A stretch of DNA of 63,239 nt, taken from contig CAZODA010000015.1 in assembly GCA_964578485.1 (NCBI GenBank), positions 1 through 63,239 on the forward strand, written 5' to 3'. Below the pieces are notes generated by a model. That model saw only the letters and a list, made by a program, of their open reading frames with translations, did no database searches and was not told the origin of the DNA. The translations under genes and the position numbers were made by a program. Shown in pieces: positions 17,980-26,414 of the stretch; position 1 is the stretch's first letter; every line of letters starts with the position of its first letter. Source of the DNA: CAZODA01 sp964578485. Lineage in GTDB: Bacteria; Bacteroidota; Bacteroidia; Bacteroidales; Marinilabiliaceae.

Positions 17980-20109
17980 TTAGGGCATAGGTAGCAAATC
18001 TTCCCAAACAACATTCCAATTTCCGTCCTTCGGAAAACCCGGGTTTGGTGTTTTATTTCCATCCCATCCGGCACACATCATTGCCACTGTTGTAAGCAAT
18101 CCACCATTGCCGGGGAGATAAACCCGGAGACGAGCATCTTGGTAGTTGTGCCCGTTGATCAGATAGGTATTTGTTCGTTTGTTCATCAGCAGCGCAGCTA
18201 CAGCTTTTTCTGGATCTCCAAGTCGCGCTGCACTCATCGCTGTCATAGGATAATCCCATCCCCAGGTTTGGTCCCAATTCCAGTTTTCCACAATCCAATT
18301 TAAAGTATTTTGCATATATTTCGCTTGTACTAACCTGCATTGAGGCAATATGCCCAGTGCACCCAATACAGCCGGATGATCAGAAGTGAAACGAATATCT
18401 TTATATGTTTCTATTGCATCTTCCGATGCCAGATATAATCCATCAAGCTGTGCTAAGGGAGAGAGTTTGTCAATTATTTCATCCCACTGTGGGTTACGCT
18501 CTTGTGCTGTTCGTTCACGCCATGTTTGGGCCAGCGATAAGCCGTAATGCCAATATGATAATTCAAAAGGCGGATTTATGGTTTCCGACGCGCGTAATGT
18601 CTCTTGTGCAGGAATAATACCTTTTAATACATAGCGATCTTTTGCTTCGTCGTAGTCTGCAAAAGAAGCCATAAACTTTGCCGTTTCTTCCACTAAGAAG
18701 CCATATTTTTCCAATATTTCTTTGCTGGGCTTGCTACGATAGATTAATTCTGCAAAATAGATAAAGTGGGGTTGTTGCCAAATCAAGAAGGAGCCCACAC
18801 TCGAGGGTGCTTCAATTCCTGATGGATCTGTCATTTTCATCCAACGTATTCCTTCAAATCCTTGTCTTTCAGCAATTGATTTTGCTACAGGATAAGCTGA
18901 AGCATACCAATCCATACTTTTTTCCAGCAACTCAGGTCTATTCCACAAAGCAAAATGAACAGCATGCCACCAGTGCATTTCCAAGTGGAATTTTCCATAC
19001 CAACTGTTATAAGTCAAGCCTGTTTCTTGTGGAGGATACATTCCTGCCGATTGGATAGCCATTAGGTATTGAGAAAGAATAACTCTGCGTTCAAGTTCTG
19101 CGGCTCGTATATCTGTGCATTTCGAAAAATCGATTGCTCCACCACTTTGCCAGAATGATTGCCAATAGGTTGATGAGGATTCAAAAACCTGTTGAGAGTT
19201 TTGACCTGATCCAAGCGGCTCTTTATCCAAAAATTCACAACTAAATGAAAATTCGTTATTTTTCGGACTCAAAACAAAATAATGAGCTTCTTTTTCTGAT
19301 AGGGAAGCCTCTCCTTCATAGACTACTGATAGGTAATATACAGTAGTGTCAAGAGTCCTTTTAAGAATGAAAGAATGTTCATCCTCAAGGATTATGTCCG
19401 TAGTATGCTTATGAGCTACATTCCAGTCGGTGGCATCATCTGAATGCTTACCGCTTGGATAAGGAAAACGGAAATTGATTTTAAGTTGTCCTTTTTCTAT
19501 TAATGGTGATTGTAAAGAGACCGATAACTGATCGTAATTAGGATGAACAGCCGTAGCGGTATTTACAGAGTCATCATTAATTTTAAAATTGCTGGTGATA
19601 ATTCCATTCCACATGTCAAGTGTCTGACTGATATTTTCAATTTCTTCAGCCTTTATTTTTTCACCTCTTGAATTGCTAAGCTCCAATCCTACATAACCAA
19701 GATGAAGGCGATGAGGATTAATTCTGTAATAATTAGCTGCATCTTGTTGTCTTCCTTTTTCATTGAACTGAACAGAATATATTTCATCTTTTCCCCTGAA
19801 ATTATAGCTTTCAAACGTTTCTTCCATTTCAAAATTATTAGGATTCGGAAAACTATGCCAGCCCCATTGCGTTTGAGTTCCAAGAGCTACTCCTGCTGAA
19901 TAGAGTTCAGGGAAAGTTTGCAATCCTGTTGCATCTACTGTGTAGGCAAAATTACCATTCCCAACCGAAAGAGAAGATAACTCGTCAAATTCAGTAATCT
20001 TTGGATTGTTCCTTTCTACCAAAGCATAACGGTCTATTGTTTCTGCTTTTTCTTTTCCACAAGCAACTAAAATTCCTAAAAGGATTATAACAAATGCATG
20101 ATTTTTCAT
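17980..20109 (-). CDS. (alpha/alpha)6-barrel lipoprotein, GH65/95-like or PL27-like, specificity unknown
   Basis: 709 residues with a lipobox (ILVAC, Cys17). The N-terminal beta-sandwich (SVGNGNFAYTVDATGLQTFP) is followed by a helical barrel with conserved WWHAVHFALWNRPELLEKS, QGFEGIRWMKMTDPSG, FLIWQQPHFIYFAEL, and ETINPPFELSYW, where the Glu could be catalytic. The C-terminal part has WDWDYPMTAMSAARLG-like motifs. The layout resembles clan GH-L (GH65/GH95) and also the rhamnose-glucuronate lyases of PL27; I cannot decide between them. It is co-transcribed with GH105 (20 bp apart), so action on capped rhamnogalacturonan or arabinogalactan fragments is plausible. Confidence 0.65.
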   Translation of the reverse strand: MKNHAFVIILLGILVACGKEKAETIDRYALVERNNPKITEFDELSSLSVGNGNFAYTVDATGLQTFPELYSAGVALGTQTQWGWHSFPNPNNFEMEETFESYNFRGKDEIYSVQFNEKGRQQDAANYYRINPHRLHLGYVGLELSNSRGEKIKAEEIENISQTLDMWNGIITSNFKINDDSVNTATAVHPNYDQLSVSLQSPLIEKGQLKINFRFPYPSGKHSDDATDWNVAHKHTTDIILEDEHSFILKRTLDTTVYYLSVVYEGEASLSEKEAHYFVLSPKNNEFSFSCEFLDKEPLGSGQNSQQVFESSSTYWQSFWQSGGAIDFSKCTDIRAAELERRVILSQYLMAIQSAGMYPPQETGLTYNSWYGKFHLEMHWWHAVHFALWNRPELLEKSMDWYASAYPVAKSIAERQGFEGIRWMKMTDPSGIEAPSSVGSFLIWQQPHFIYFAELIYRSKPSKEILEKYGFLVEETAKFMASFADYDEAKDRYVLKGIIPAQETLRASETINPPFELSYWHYGLSLAQTWRERTAQERNPQWDEIIDKLSPLAQLDGLYLASEDAIETYKDIRFTSDHPAVLGALGILPQCRLVQAKYMQNTLNWIVENWNWDQTWGWDYPMTAMSAARLGDPEKAVAALLMNKRTNTYLINGHNYQDARLRVYLPGNGGLLTTVAMMCAGWDGNKTPNPGFPKDGNWNVVWEDLLPMP

Positions 20110-20563
20110 TTTATTAAGACTTAGGTATAAAATTTATTTTAATAATGTTCCCTTTCATACAATTAGTCCAATTTATATTTTCATCTAACTTAAAGTGTTA
20201 GAAACAAATATAATGAACATTAAGTTACAAAAATAAATAAAATTGAATTGAAGTTTTAATACCGAAAAAGTATTTATGGGATAGCTATGTTGAATGATAT
20301 AAAAAATATAAAGGCAGCTGATTTAACAAACTGCCTTTATACCATCCAAAACCAAAACTTAATGATTACATTACAACTGAAAAGTTTGTTGTAAAATCGT
20401 AATAATTAAACTTTTAAACTTACTGTTCAAATATACAAAACTCTTAATTAAGAAAAATGAAATTAACGCAATTTAACACAATTTAACCTTCCTTACTTTA
20501 ACTATATCAAAATCTGATAAATAATTGTGATATTCACATTTTAATTAGTGATCAATCTATATA
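20110..20563. other. Intergenic region with leftward terminator and possible small RNA
   Basis: 454 bp between divergent genes. No ORF is convincing. It contains a strong leftward hairpin terminator (20301-20340) that does not follow any annotated leftward gene, and a leftward -7-like element at 20428-20435. The rest is AT-rich promoter-type sequence. Confidence 0.6.
20301..20421 (-). ncRNA. Candidate small RNA or leader with intrinsic terminator
   Basis: On the minus strand, TATATTTG (20428-20435) matches the Bacteroidota -7 element. About 120 nt downstream comes a perfect 10-bp stem (CTGCCTTTAT with ATAAAGGCAG, 20308-20317/20331-20340) followed by A and six T. A terminator here has no protein-coding gene in front of it, which suggests a short untranslated transcript. 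It could instead be an attenuator in the leader of the GH105 operon. No known RNA family was recognised. Confidence 0.3.
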
Positions 20564-21367
20564 ATGAAATCTTCTATTTCTTCATTAAAAATTATCGATG
20601 GTCGATTTTCCAATGAAAATTTGCCATCCTATTATGATGATACATCAATCTTATATGAGGTTTTCAGGATAGAATCCGGAGCTCCTGTTTTTTTAAGTGA
20701 TCATTTGTTGAGACTTAAAACAAGTATTGAAAAGTTGGATTTGACTTTTGATCTTACAGAATCGGAAATAAAAAATTTAGTTTATAAATTAATTGAGAAG
20801 GCAAACGAAAAAAACAGAAATGTTAGAATAGAATTGTTTTTTTCTTCCGGTAAATCAAAAATTCAGCATTATCATATATATTTCGTTCCGGGCTATTATC
20901 CTGACGAACAAATGCTTAAAAAAGGGGTGTGTTGTATTCTTATAGAACATCTTCGATTAAATCCTGAACTAAAAGTTGCTCAACCCAATTTGAGAGAGTA
21001 TAATGACAATTTAATAAAAAAGCATAATGCTTATGAAGCGGTTTTATATAAGGATTCTTTAATTTCAGAAGGCAGCCGTTCCAACCTTTTTTTTATTGTT
21101 AACAATCACTTACAAACTGCTCCAGATAATATGGTGTTATCCGGAATTATCAGGGGAAAAGTATTAGATATTTGTAGATCTGAAGGAATTGAAGTTTATA
21201 TGCAGCCCTTAAAGTTACAAGATCTGTCTCTTGTTGAAGCAGCTTTTATCACGGGCACTTCACCAAGAATTTTACCTATTAAACAAATTGGAGATTTTCA
21301 ATTAAAGGTCCCTCATCCGCTTGTAACATTGCTTATGGATAAACTTAACTCTTTAATCAGAGGATGA
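20564..21367 (+). CDS. Class IV aminotransferase (PLP-dependent)
   Basis: 267 residues covering the class IV fold: EVFRIESGAPVFLSDHLLRL at the N-terminus, Lys137 in LKVAQPNLRE at the position of the PLP lysine (18 residues before the NAYEA segment, the same spacing as in PabC), EGSRSNLFFI, LSGIIRGKVLDIC and EAAFITGTSPRILPI. Members include branched-chain and D-amino-acid aminotransferases and aminodeoxychorismate lyase. The EGSRSNLFF variant does not settle which. It is probably cytoplasmic and metabolic, unrelated to the glycan loci, and stands alone. Confidence 0.8.
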   Translation: MKSSISSLKIIDGRFSNENLPSYYDDTSILYEVFRIESGAPVFLSDHLLRLKTSIEKLDLTFDLTESEIKNLVYKLIEKANEKNRNVRIELFFSSGKSKIQHYHIYFVPGYYPDEQMLKKGVCCILIEHLRLNPELKVAQPNLREYNDNLIKKHNAYEAVLYKDSLISEGSRSNLFFIVNNHLQTAPDNMVLSGIIRGKVLDICRSEGIEVYMQPLKLQDLSLVEAAFITGTSPRILPIKQIGDFQLKVPHPLVTLLMDKLNSLIRG

Positions 21368-22004
21368 TATCCATCCGGAAGTTTCGAAATGATCTTAAGT
21401 AAATTCAAAAAATCAATAATTGCGCAGTGCTTTAATACTTGAAGATAAAGGAAAAGGTATTGATCTTGCTAAGCTTTACTGTTTGTATGATTTGACAGAG
21501 GTGTTTGTGATTAAAGCTCAAAAATCGAAAAAACAACTAAAAAAAATGCTCTTATTTTTTTGATTCATAAATTTAAAGGGATACTTTTATAAGCATATAT
21601 ATTATTGTACTTGATAATTCTAATCCTGAATTTTATCTATTTTGATTCTTTTCGTTGAAATATTTTCAATGAGTCTGTTTATTTGCTACAAGGCTGATCT
21701 ATGCAGATAAATAATTGAAATCTGCTAAGCCTTCACAAATTATTGTGAATTACTTAAATGCAAATATCAATTAATATTGTTTTATTCTGAACCACACCAA
21801 TACAACAGGTGATTTTTCTTCAAATACAGCCTTGTCGCTTAAAGGGTGAAATCTGTAAGCTTAGAATAAATGAAAATGAACTAAAAAATGTGTTGAGAAA
21901 AACATTCAGAATGTTTCCATAAGTTCCTGTTACATGTAACATTACAGAAGTTGTTAACGTAGAAGACAAGGTAAAAGTAGTTTAACAATTAACTTTTTAC
22001 TTCC
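21368..22004. other. Gene-free stretch, possible decayed coding sequence
   Basis: 637 bp without a usable ORF. Short open stretches at about 21437-21562 and 21840-21945 read like coding sequence (for example EDKGKGIDLAKLYCLYDLTE), but each is cut by stops and I recognise no family. It may be a degraded gene or simply leader sequence of the lipoprotein gene downstream. No repeats or strong hairpins were seen. Confidence 0.4.
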
Positions 22005-23834
22005 ATGAAAAACTCTATTTATTTGATGATGTTTTGTCTTCTAATTGCAACTACATCTTGTGAAGAAGATGAACTTCCTCCAATTGAAAGCTTTACAGCT
22101 TCAGAAGGTACATACATTAATGTTATCCGCTTGGCTGTTGAGGAAGTCAAGGGTGCTGAAGCTTATAATATTCAACGAAAAAATCCCTATACTAATCAAT
22201 GGGATGAAGTTTCTTGGGGAGCAAGCTATTATTTGGATGATACAGGTTGGAATTTACCCGATAATAAATTGCAAGCCGGAGAAGTTTATGAATATAGGGT
22301 ACGTACACACAAAAATGGTCCTGGATATGGCGAATGGAGCGATGTAGTCACAGGTTATATTTTTTCTCCTTCACCAAAAATTGCCAGCATTGAGTACATA
22401 GATAATGATCATATAATGGTTAAAATCACTGATGAGCTTCCAAGTAAATTACATAACCTGAATCATTGTAGAATTTCTGTTATTCGTTCTGAAAATGCAA
22501 ATTTTCATGGTTATACAGATTGGTTTAGTCACTACCTATCAAAAGATGAGATGGATTCTGAGATATATTTTTCTGAATATGACTTTAATTACGACCCTGC
22601 CAAAAACTATTATTACAAATTAGAAGTGATATATTCTTATGATCATTATGCTTATTATGATAATGTATTACATCATATAGTTGATGAAAAATATCTTTAT
22701 GAATCATCTGTTATAGATGGAAAAGACATTACAACTTCAGATCCGGCTATTGGCACAACAAGCTATAATGTTCACAACTATGGTGAAATAAATAGTTCTG
22801 CTACCGGTGCCAAACATGGAACCATGATGTGTGCCGATGGATCAAACCTTTATTTAGGATATTTTGATGCTTACTCAACACTTGCCGGCTATGGTAAACC
22901 TGCTATTATGAAAAATTCAGGTAGCGGATGGGAAAATGTTGGCGGAACAATGCCGAGTGAACTTAGCGGTGACGAAAATATTTATGAATTTGATTATACT
23001 GTATCTGCAGGGGTAATATATTTGACTGCTTTAGCTGAAGATACTATCTATGTGTTTAAAAATGATGGTACATGGTCGGAGAATTTTTCTTCATCAGTAT
23101 TACTTGAAGGTTCAAGAACGGGTTTATTGAATATTGCAGATATTTCTTATGCTAATATAGCTGTATATAACAATGAGTTGTATTTAACATTAATGATTAA
23201 AGATGATGTTAAAGTTTTCAAATATCAGGGATCGGATTGGGTGCAGGTTGGCAGCACAGTAGCAAGCGGTTTCATTACTAATACCAAACTTAAAACTATT
23301 GATGGTACACTTTATATCTGGTACGAAAGCCATGTTGAGAATGAGTCTATTACTACTCTGCATATTAAGCATTTAGCAGGCGAGTCGTCATGGGTGAGCG
23401 ATCTTGAATGGTCTAAAGATAATGCTGATAATTTTGATCTTATAAAATCCAATGGTTCTCTTTATTTTAAATATGAAATAATGGGTGTAAAAGGGGATAT
23501 TTGTAAGGTGGTTTCTACCACAAATGTTGATGGACTTATGGAGGAAACTCAGGGGATGCTCGCTCCACAATCCATCACTGTCGATGCATCTGGAAATATT
23601 ATCATTTCTGTAATAACAGGCACTACTATAGAAGACATGCATATGGAATTATTGGTTTATGAGAATTCAACTTGGAAAAAAATAGAGGACGATTATTCTG
23701 ATACTTCTTTCCGTAGAATGTCAAGTTCAATACAAGCAATAAATGATGATATACATTTTGTTTATGGAGTGAAAGCAAGTGAAGATGTATGGAATGTCCC
23801 AACTATCCTAAAAGCTAAAAAATACAGCAAATAA
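22005..23834 (+). CDS. Surface lipoprotein with FN3-like domain and beta-propeller-like repeats
   Basis: 609 residues with a lipobox (ATTSC, Cys19). Residues about 25-125 look like a fibronectin type III domain (AYNIQRKNP, YEYRVRTHKNGPGYGEWSDV). From about 250 to the end, recurring blades of the form GSGWENVGGTMP, GSDWVQVGSTVAS, STWKKIEDDYS, each with a YVFKND/LYLTLMI-type strand, suggest a six- or seven-bladed propeller such as sialidase-like or kelch-like folds. There are no sialidase Asp-boxes and no catalytic set, so binding rather than hydrolysis is more likely. It is a single gene followed by a hairpin. Confidence 0.6.
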   Translation: MKNSIYLMMFCLLIATTSCEEDELPPIESFTASEGTYINVIRLAVEEVKGAEAYNIQRKNPYTNQWDEVSWGASYYLDDTGWNLPDNKLQAGEVYEYRVRTHKNGPGYGEWSDVVTGYIFSPSPKIASIEYIDNDHIMVKITDELPSKLHNLNHCRISVIRSENANFHGYTDWFSHYLSKDEMDSEIYFSEYDFNYDPAKNYYYKLEVIYSYDHYAYYDNVLHHIVDEKYLYESSVIDGKDITTSDPAIGTTSYNVHNYGEINSSATGAKHGTMMCADGSNLYLGYFDAYSTLAGYGKPAIMKNSGSGWENVGGTMPSELSGDENIYEFDYTVSAGVIYLTALAEDTIYVFKNDGTWSENFSSSVLLEGSRTGLLNIADISYANIAVYNNELYLTLMIKDDVKVFKYQGSDWVQVGSTVASGFITNTKLKTIDGTLYIWYESHVENESITTLHIKHLAGESSWVSDLEWSKDNADNFDLIKSNGSLYFKYEIMGVKGDICKVVSTTNVDGLMEETQGMLAPQSITVDASGNIIISVITGTTIEDMHMELLVYENSTWKKIEDDYSDTSFRRMSSSIQAINDDIHFVYGVKASEDVWNVPTILKAKKYSK

Positions 23835-23860
23835 AAATTTGTTTATTACTATTAATTTTG

Positions 23861-23892
23861 ACGACCACCTTGGAGCAAAGCTAGGTGGTCGT
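23861..23892 (+). terminator. Hairpin after lipoprotein gene, probable terminator
   Basis: A perfect 10-bp stem ACGACCACCT / AGGTGGTCGT with a 12-nt loop begins 26 bp after the stop. No T-run follows, so the stem may act only as an mRNA end or as a weak terminator. Confidence 0.5.
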
Positions 23893-24034
23893 TCGATTAT
23901 GAATAATCGTAGAGACCTTGCATGAAACGTCTTTTTACATGACATGTACGTTTAAGGTTTCTAATCAATTACGGATGAGGTCAATGGGTTCACGCAAAGG
24001 TCGCAAAGATTAATATCCACTAATTTTTCGAAAA

Positions 24035-24287
24035 AATAGGCTGAAAGCCTTATATAATATAGCCCCACGCAACGCGTGGGGTCTGTGAATACCTCTCCTC
24101 CTGCGCCTTGAAGAGGCAACATAAAATTAAATGTTGAATGATGATTAACATATGTTCAATAACTCTTATATTGCTCTTGCAGAGCGCAGATAGTGGGGAT
24201 ATTCATCGACCCAGGGCGCTGCCTGAGCCTGTTCCGCCGAGGCTTGCCGACGGCGGAAGCTGTAATATATAAGGCTTTCAGCCTATT
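24035..24287. mobile_element. REPIN-like non-autonomous element (RAYT-associated type)
   Basis: About 250 bp bounded by 25-bp inverted ends (24035-24059 and 24263-24287, AATAGGCTGAAAGCCTTATA on the left; 24 of 25 bases pair). Inside are a CCCCACGC-AAC-GCGTGGGG hairpin (24063-24081) and a CCCAGGGCGCTGCCT segment (24210-24224). These ends and internal hairpins resemble REP sequences mobilised by Bacteroidota REP-associated tyrosine transposases. Remnants of such a transposase are found at 34186 and 34697. No transposase lies inside, so it would depend on one elsewhere. Confidence 0.6.
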
Positions 24288-24349
24288 CATTCCTTCATTC
24301 CTTCATTCCTTCATTCCTTCATTCCTTCATTCCTTCATTCCTTCATTTC
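24286..24349. repeat. Tandem octamer array, second copy
   Basis: Unit TTCATTCC repeated about seven and a half times, directly abutting the right end of the REPIN-like element. The final unit changes to TTCATTTCC, then TAATC...CTAATT phrases, as after the array at 1-55. Confidence 0.9.
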
Positions 24350-24433
24350 CTAATCTTCTAATCTACTAATTAACTAATCTGCTAATTGACTTATCCCTTA
24401 TAACTTATAATTTATGACTGAACCCAAAACCCA

Positions 24434-24461
24434 AAACGGACACGACATGTCATGTCCCTAC
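24434..24461. repeat. 28-nt CATG-centred palindrome, copy 3
   Basis: Core GGACACGACATGTCATGTCC with one mismatched pair and a CCTAC right end; closest to copy 1 (168-195), including the same AAAC left flank. Confidence 0.7.
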
Positions 24462-24635
24462 AGATCACTGATAACTAAACCATTCTCAACGATGTAGTCC
24501 TCAACATCCTCAACATTTTAACCCATCACTCATAATTTATAATTTATAACTAATTTACTGTTTACTGATCATTGATGACTGTTCATTGATCCCTGATGTT
24601 TTGTATTTACCAACACTGATAAATATAAGATTAAA

Positions 24636-24705
24636 AACTTATACAATGCATGAATAAGTATATTATCTTATAGTTGTTTTGTATAAGTTAAAATACTTAT
24701 ATTTG
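24636..24705 (+). promoter_or_regulatory. Operator-like half-sites and candidate promoter for satD
   Basis: AACTTATACAA (24636-24646) is the exact inverse of TTGTATAAGTT (24679-24689). Two further half-sites, AATAAGTATA (24653-24662) and ATACTTATA (24693-24701), interleave with them. The last overlaps TATATTTG (24698-24705), a good -7 element, with GTTG 21 bp upstream. The TSS would lie about 90 bp before satD. Four related half-sites over a promoter suggest a dimeric repressor; none is encoded next to it. Confidence 0.4.
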
Positions 24706-24800
24706 TAATATGTTTATTATTGAATTGGAATGTCCAATGGTATAGAATTGGGCAAGATCAGCGAACTTATGTATATTTATTCTTGTCTTATTAGAAACAT

Positions 24801-25484
24801 ATGAAAGCTACGATTTCGGGCGACATAATATCTTCTACAGCTTTGAGTTTTGAAGGTCGTGTATTGTTGGAACAGCGATTTGATCAACTGATACAATTAT
24901 TAGACCGGCAATATGGAATTTTTGCGAGAGTTATTAAGGGTGACTATTTGGAATGTTACCTACCTCAGCCGGAGATAGCCTTGCGCATAGCTCTGCTGAT
25001 TAAATGCTACATAAAATCGGCAGCTATTGACAGTGATTTGCGGAAACGAAGTATAAGTCTTTTTCATACTTATGCTATTCGCTTAGCAATTGGTGTGGGT
25101 GAAATCACACGTTTTGATGCTCAAAAGGGAATTATCGATGGTGAAGCCATTTATCTGTCGGGTCGTCTTATTAGCTTTCAGCATAGCTCTAAAGGGAAAC
25201 GGCCTGTTATCAAATCCACCCTTTTTATTGATGCTTCCACAGGGGCAATTGTGGATGAATTTGACCCTGTTTTGGCCTTGTTAGATGTTCTTATTAGTAA
25301 AAATACCGCACGTCAGTGCGAAATTATTTATTTAAAGCTCTTAGATTTGAATGAGGACGAAATAGCCCAGAAACTAAATATAAGTCAGTCTGCTGTAAAT
25401 CAACGTTCTCGAAGCGCAGGTTGGAATGCAATTGAAAAGACTGTAAACCGTTTCAGTTCAGCTATCAAAACTTTAACTCTATGA
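24801..25484 (+). CDS. SatD-family protein
   Basis: 227 residues. The N-terminal part (MKATISGDIISST, FARVIKGDYLECYLPQPEIA, RLAIGVGEI, IDGEAIYLSGRLI) follows the SatD family pattern. The C-terminal end (LLDLNEDEIAQKLNISQSAV, then NQRSRSAGWNAIEK) is an HTH of sigma-region-4 type and could bind DNA. SatD proteins are poorly characterised; in Bacteroidota they commonly precede a DUF3307 membrane protein, as here, with a 4-bp ATGA overlap. This supports translational coupling and a shared role. It is probably cytoplasmic. Confidence 0.75.
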   Translation: MKATISGDIISSTALSFEGRVLLEQRFDQLIQLLDRQYGIFARVIKGDYLECYLPQPEIALRIALLIKCYIKSAAIDSDLRKRSISLFHTYAIRLAIGVGEITRFDAQKGIIDGEAIYLSGRLISFQHSSKGKRPVIKSTLFIDASTGAIVDEFDPVLALLDVLISKNTARQCEIIYLKLLDLNEDEIAQKLNISQSAVNQRSRSAGWNAIEKTVNRFSSAIKTLTL

Positions 25485-26203
25485 CTTTCACCCATTTTTT
25501 AACACTACAAATTTTAGCTCATTTGTTAGCTGACTATTTCCTTCAGACTGATAAGTGGGTTGAAGGCAAGAGCAATGCAGGGATTAAAAGTCCTTACTTT
25601 TTAATGCATCTGTGCATTGTTTTCATCAGCTCCTGGCTCTTGTCTTTTCAATGGCTATTTGTAATAGGAGCAGCTGTTATTACCCTGCTTCACACTATCA
25701 TTGACATTCTAAAAGTCAGCTTATTTAAAGTTAAGCCGCTTAGACGCTTGCTCTTTTTTGGCGATCAAATCCTACACTTAGCAGTTATTGTAGCTGTTGT
25801 GTGGTGGTATAGCATCAATTTCACGTATGACACTTGGATCGATATGAGGCAGTTTTCTGAAAGGACACTTATAGTTGCCGTAGCTTTTCTTTTTTGTACT
25901 AAACCGACCAATATCATTATTCGTGAAATATTTAAATTTTATGATATCAGCATACCCAAAACCGACGAAACAGTTCTGGAATTACCCAATGCCGGAAAAT
26001 TAATTGGAAATGTGGAGAGATTGTTAATTCTAACATTTATGTTGATGGGGTATTTAGAGGCTGTAGGACTGCTTATAGCGGCCAAATCAATACTTCGTTT
26101 TGGCGAAAAGGATAGTTTAAAGTCTGAGTATGTGCTTGTTGGGACTCTTCTAAGCTTTGGAATTGGTATTTTCACAGCTGTCTTTTTGATATATTATTTA
26201 TAA
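25481..26203 (+). CDS. DUF3307 integral membrane protein
   Basis: 240 residues with about six hydrophobic segments. The N-terminus carries the DUF3307 hallmark (LAHLLADYFLQTDKWVEGKS with SPYFLMHL after it), and LLHTIIDILK follows at about 75-86. Function unknown. The start overlaps the satD stop by 4 bp. The region after it (26204-26414) holds a TTCACGCAAAGG phrase and no gene. Confidence 0.8.
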   Translation: MTFTHFLTLQILAHLLADYFLQTDKWVEGKSNAGIKSPYFLMHLCIVFISSWLLSFQWLFVIGAAVITLLHTIIDILKVSLFKVKPLRRLLFFGDQILHLAVIVAVVWWYSINFTYDTWIDMRQFSERTLIVAVAFLFCTKPTNIIIREIFKFYDISIPKTDETVLELPNAGKLIGNVERLLILTFMLMGYLEAVGLLIAAKSILRFGEKDSLKSEYVLVGTLLSFGIGIFTAVFLIYYL

Positions 26204-26414
26204 GACACTAATAATCAGTTATCAGTAAACAATGATCAGTAAAATAGTGATGAGTTATAAGTGATTAGCAAATTAGTGAATTTTCAATTACGAAGAGGTC
26301 AATGGTTCACGCAAAGGGCACGAAAATCAATTACGAATTACAAATTACGAAGACGAATTAGGTCAACGAAGGATGCCAATTAATTATTAATGAAAGATGA
26401 AAAATTACGAAATA

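Larger units (their letters stand above)
23835..24800. other. 966-bp repeat-rich intergenic region
   Basis: It contains a hairpin (23861-23892), a degenerate CATG palindrome (23909-23938), a TTCACGCAAAGG phrase (23989-24000), a REPIN-like element (24035-24287), an octamer array (24286-24349), a CATG palindrome (24434-24461) and an operator-like set of half-sites with a promoter candidate (24636-24705). No protein-coding gene is visible. Confidence 0.75.

Noticed and set aside
16796..18019. Longer GH105 start at 18019
   Set aside because: It overlaps the upstream gene by 40 bp and puts the signal peptide at residue 21; the ATG at 17959 fits better.
20564..21367. Class IV aminotransferase lacking its catalytic lysine
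   Set aside because: First reading of AQPNLREY suggested loss, but counting back 18 residues from the NAYEA segment, as in PabC, places Lys137 at the PLP position.
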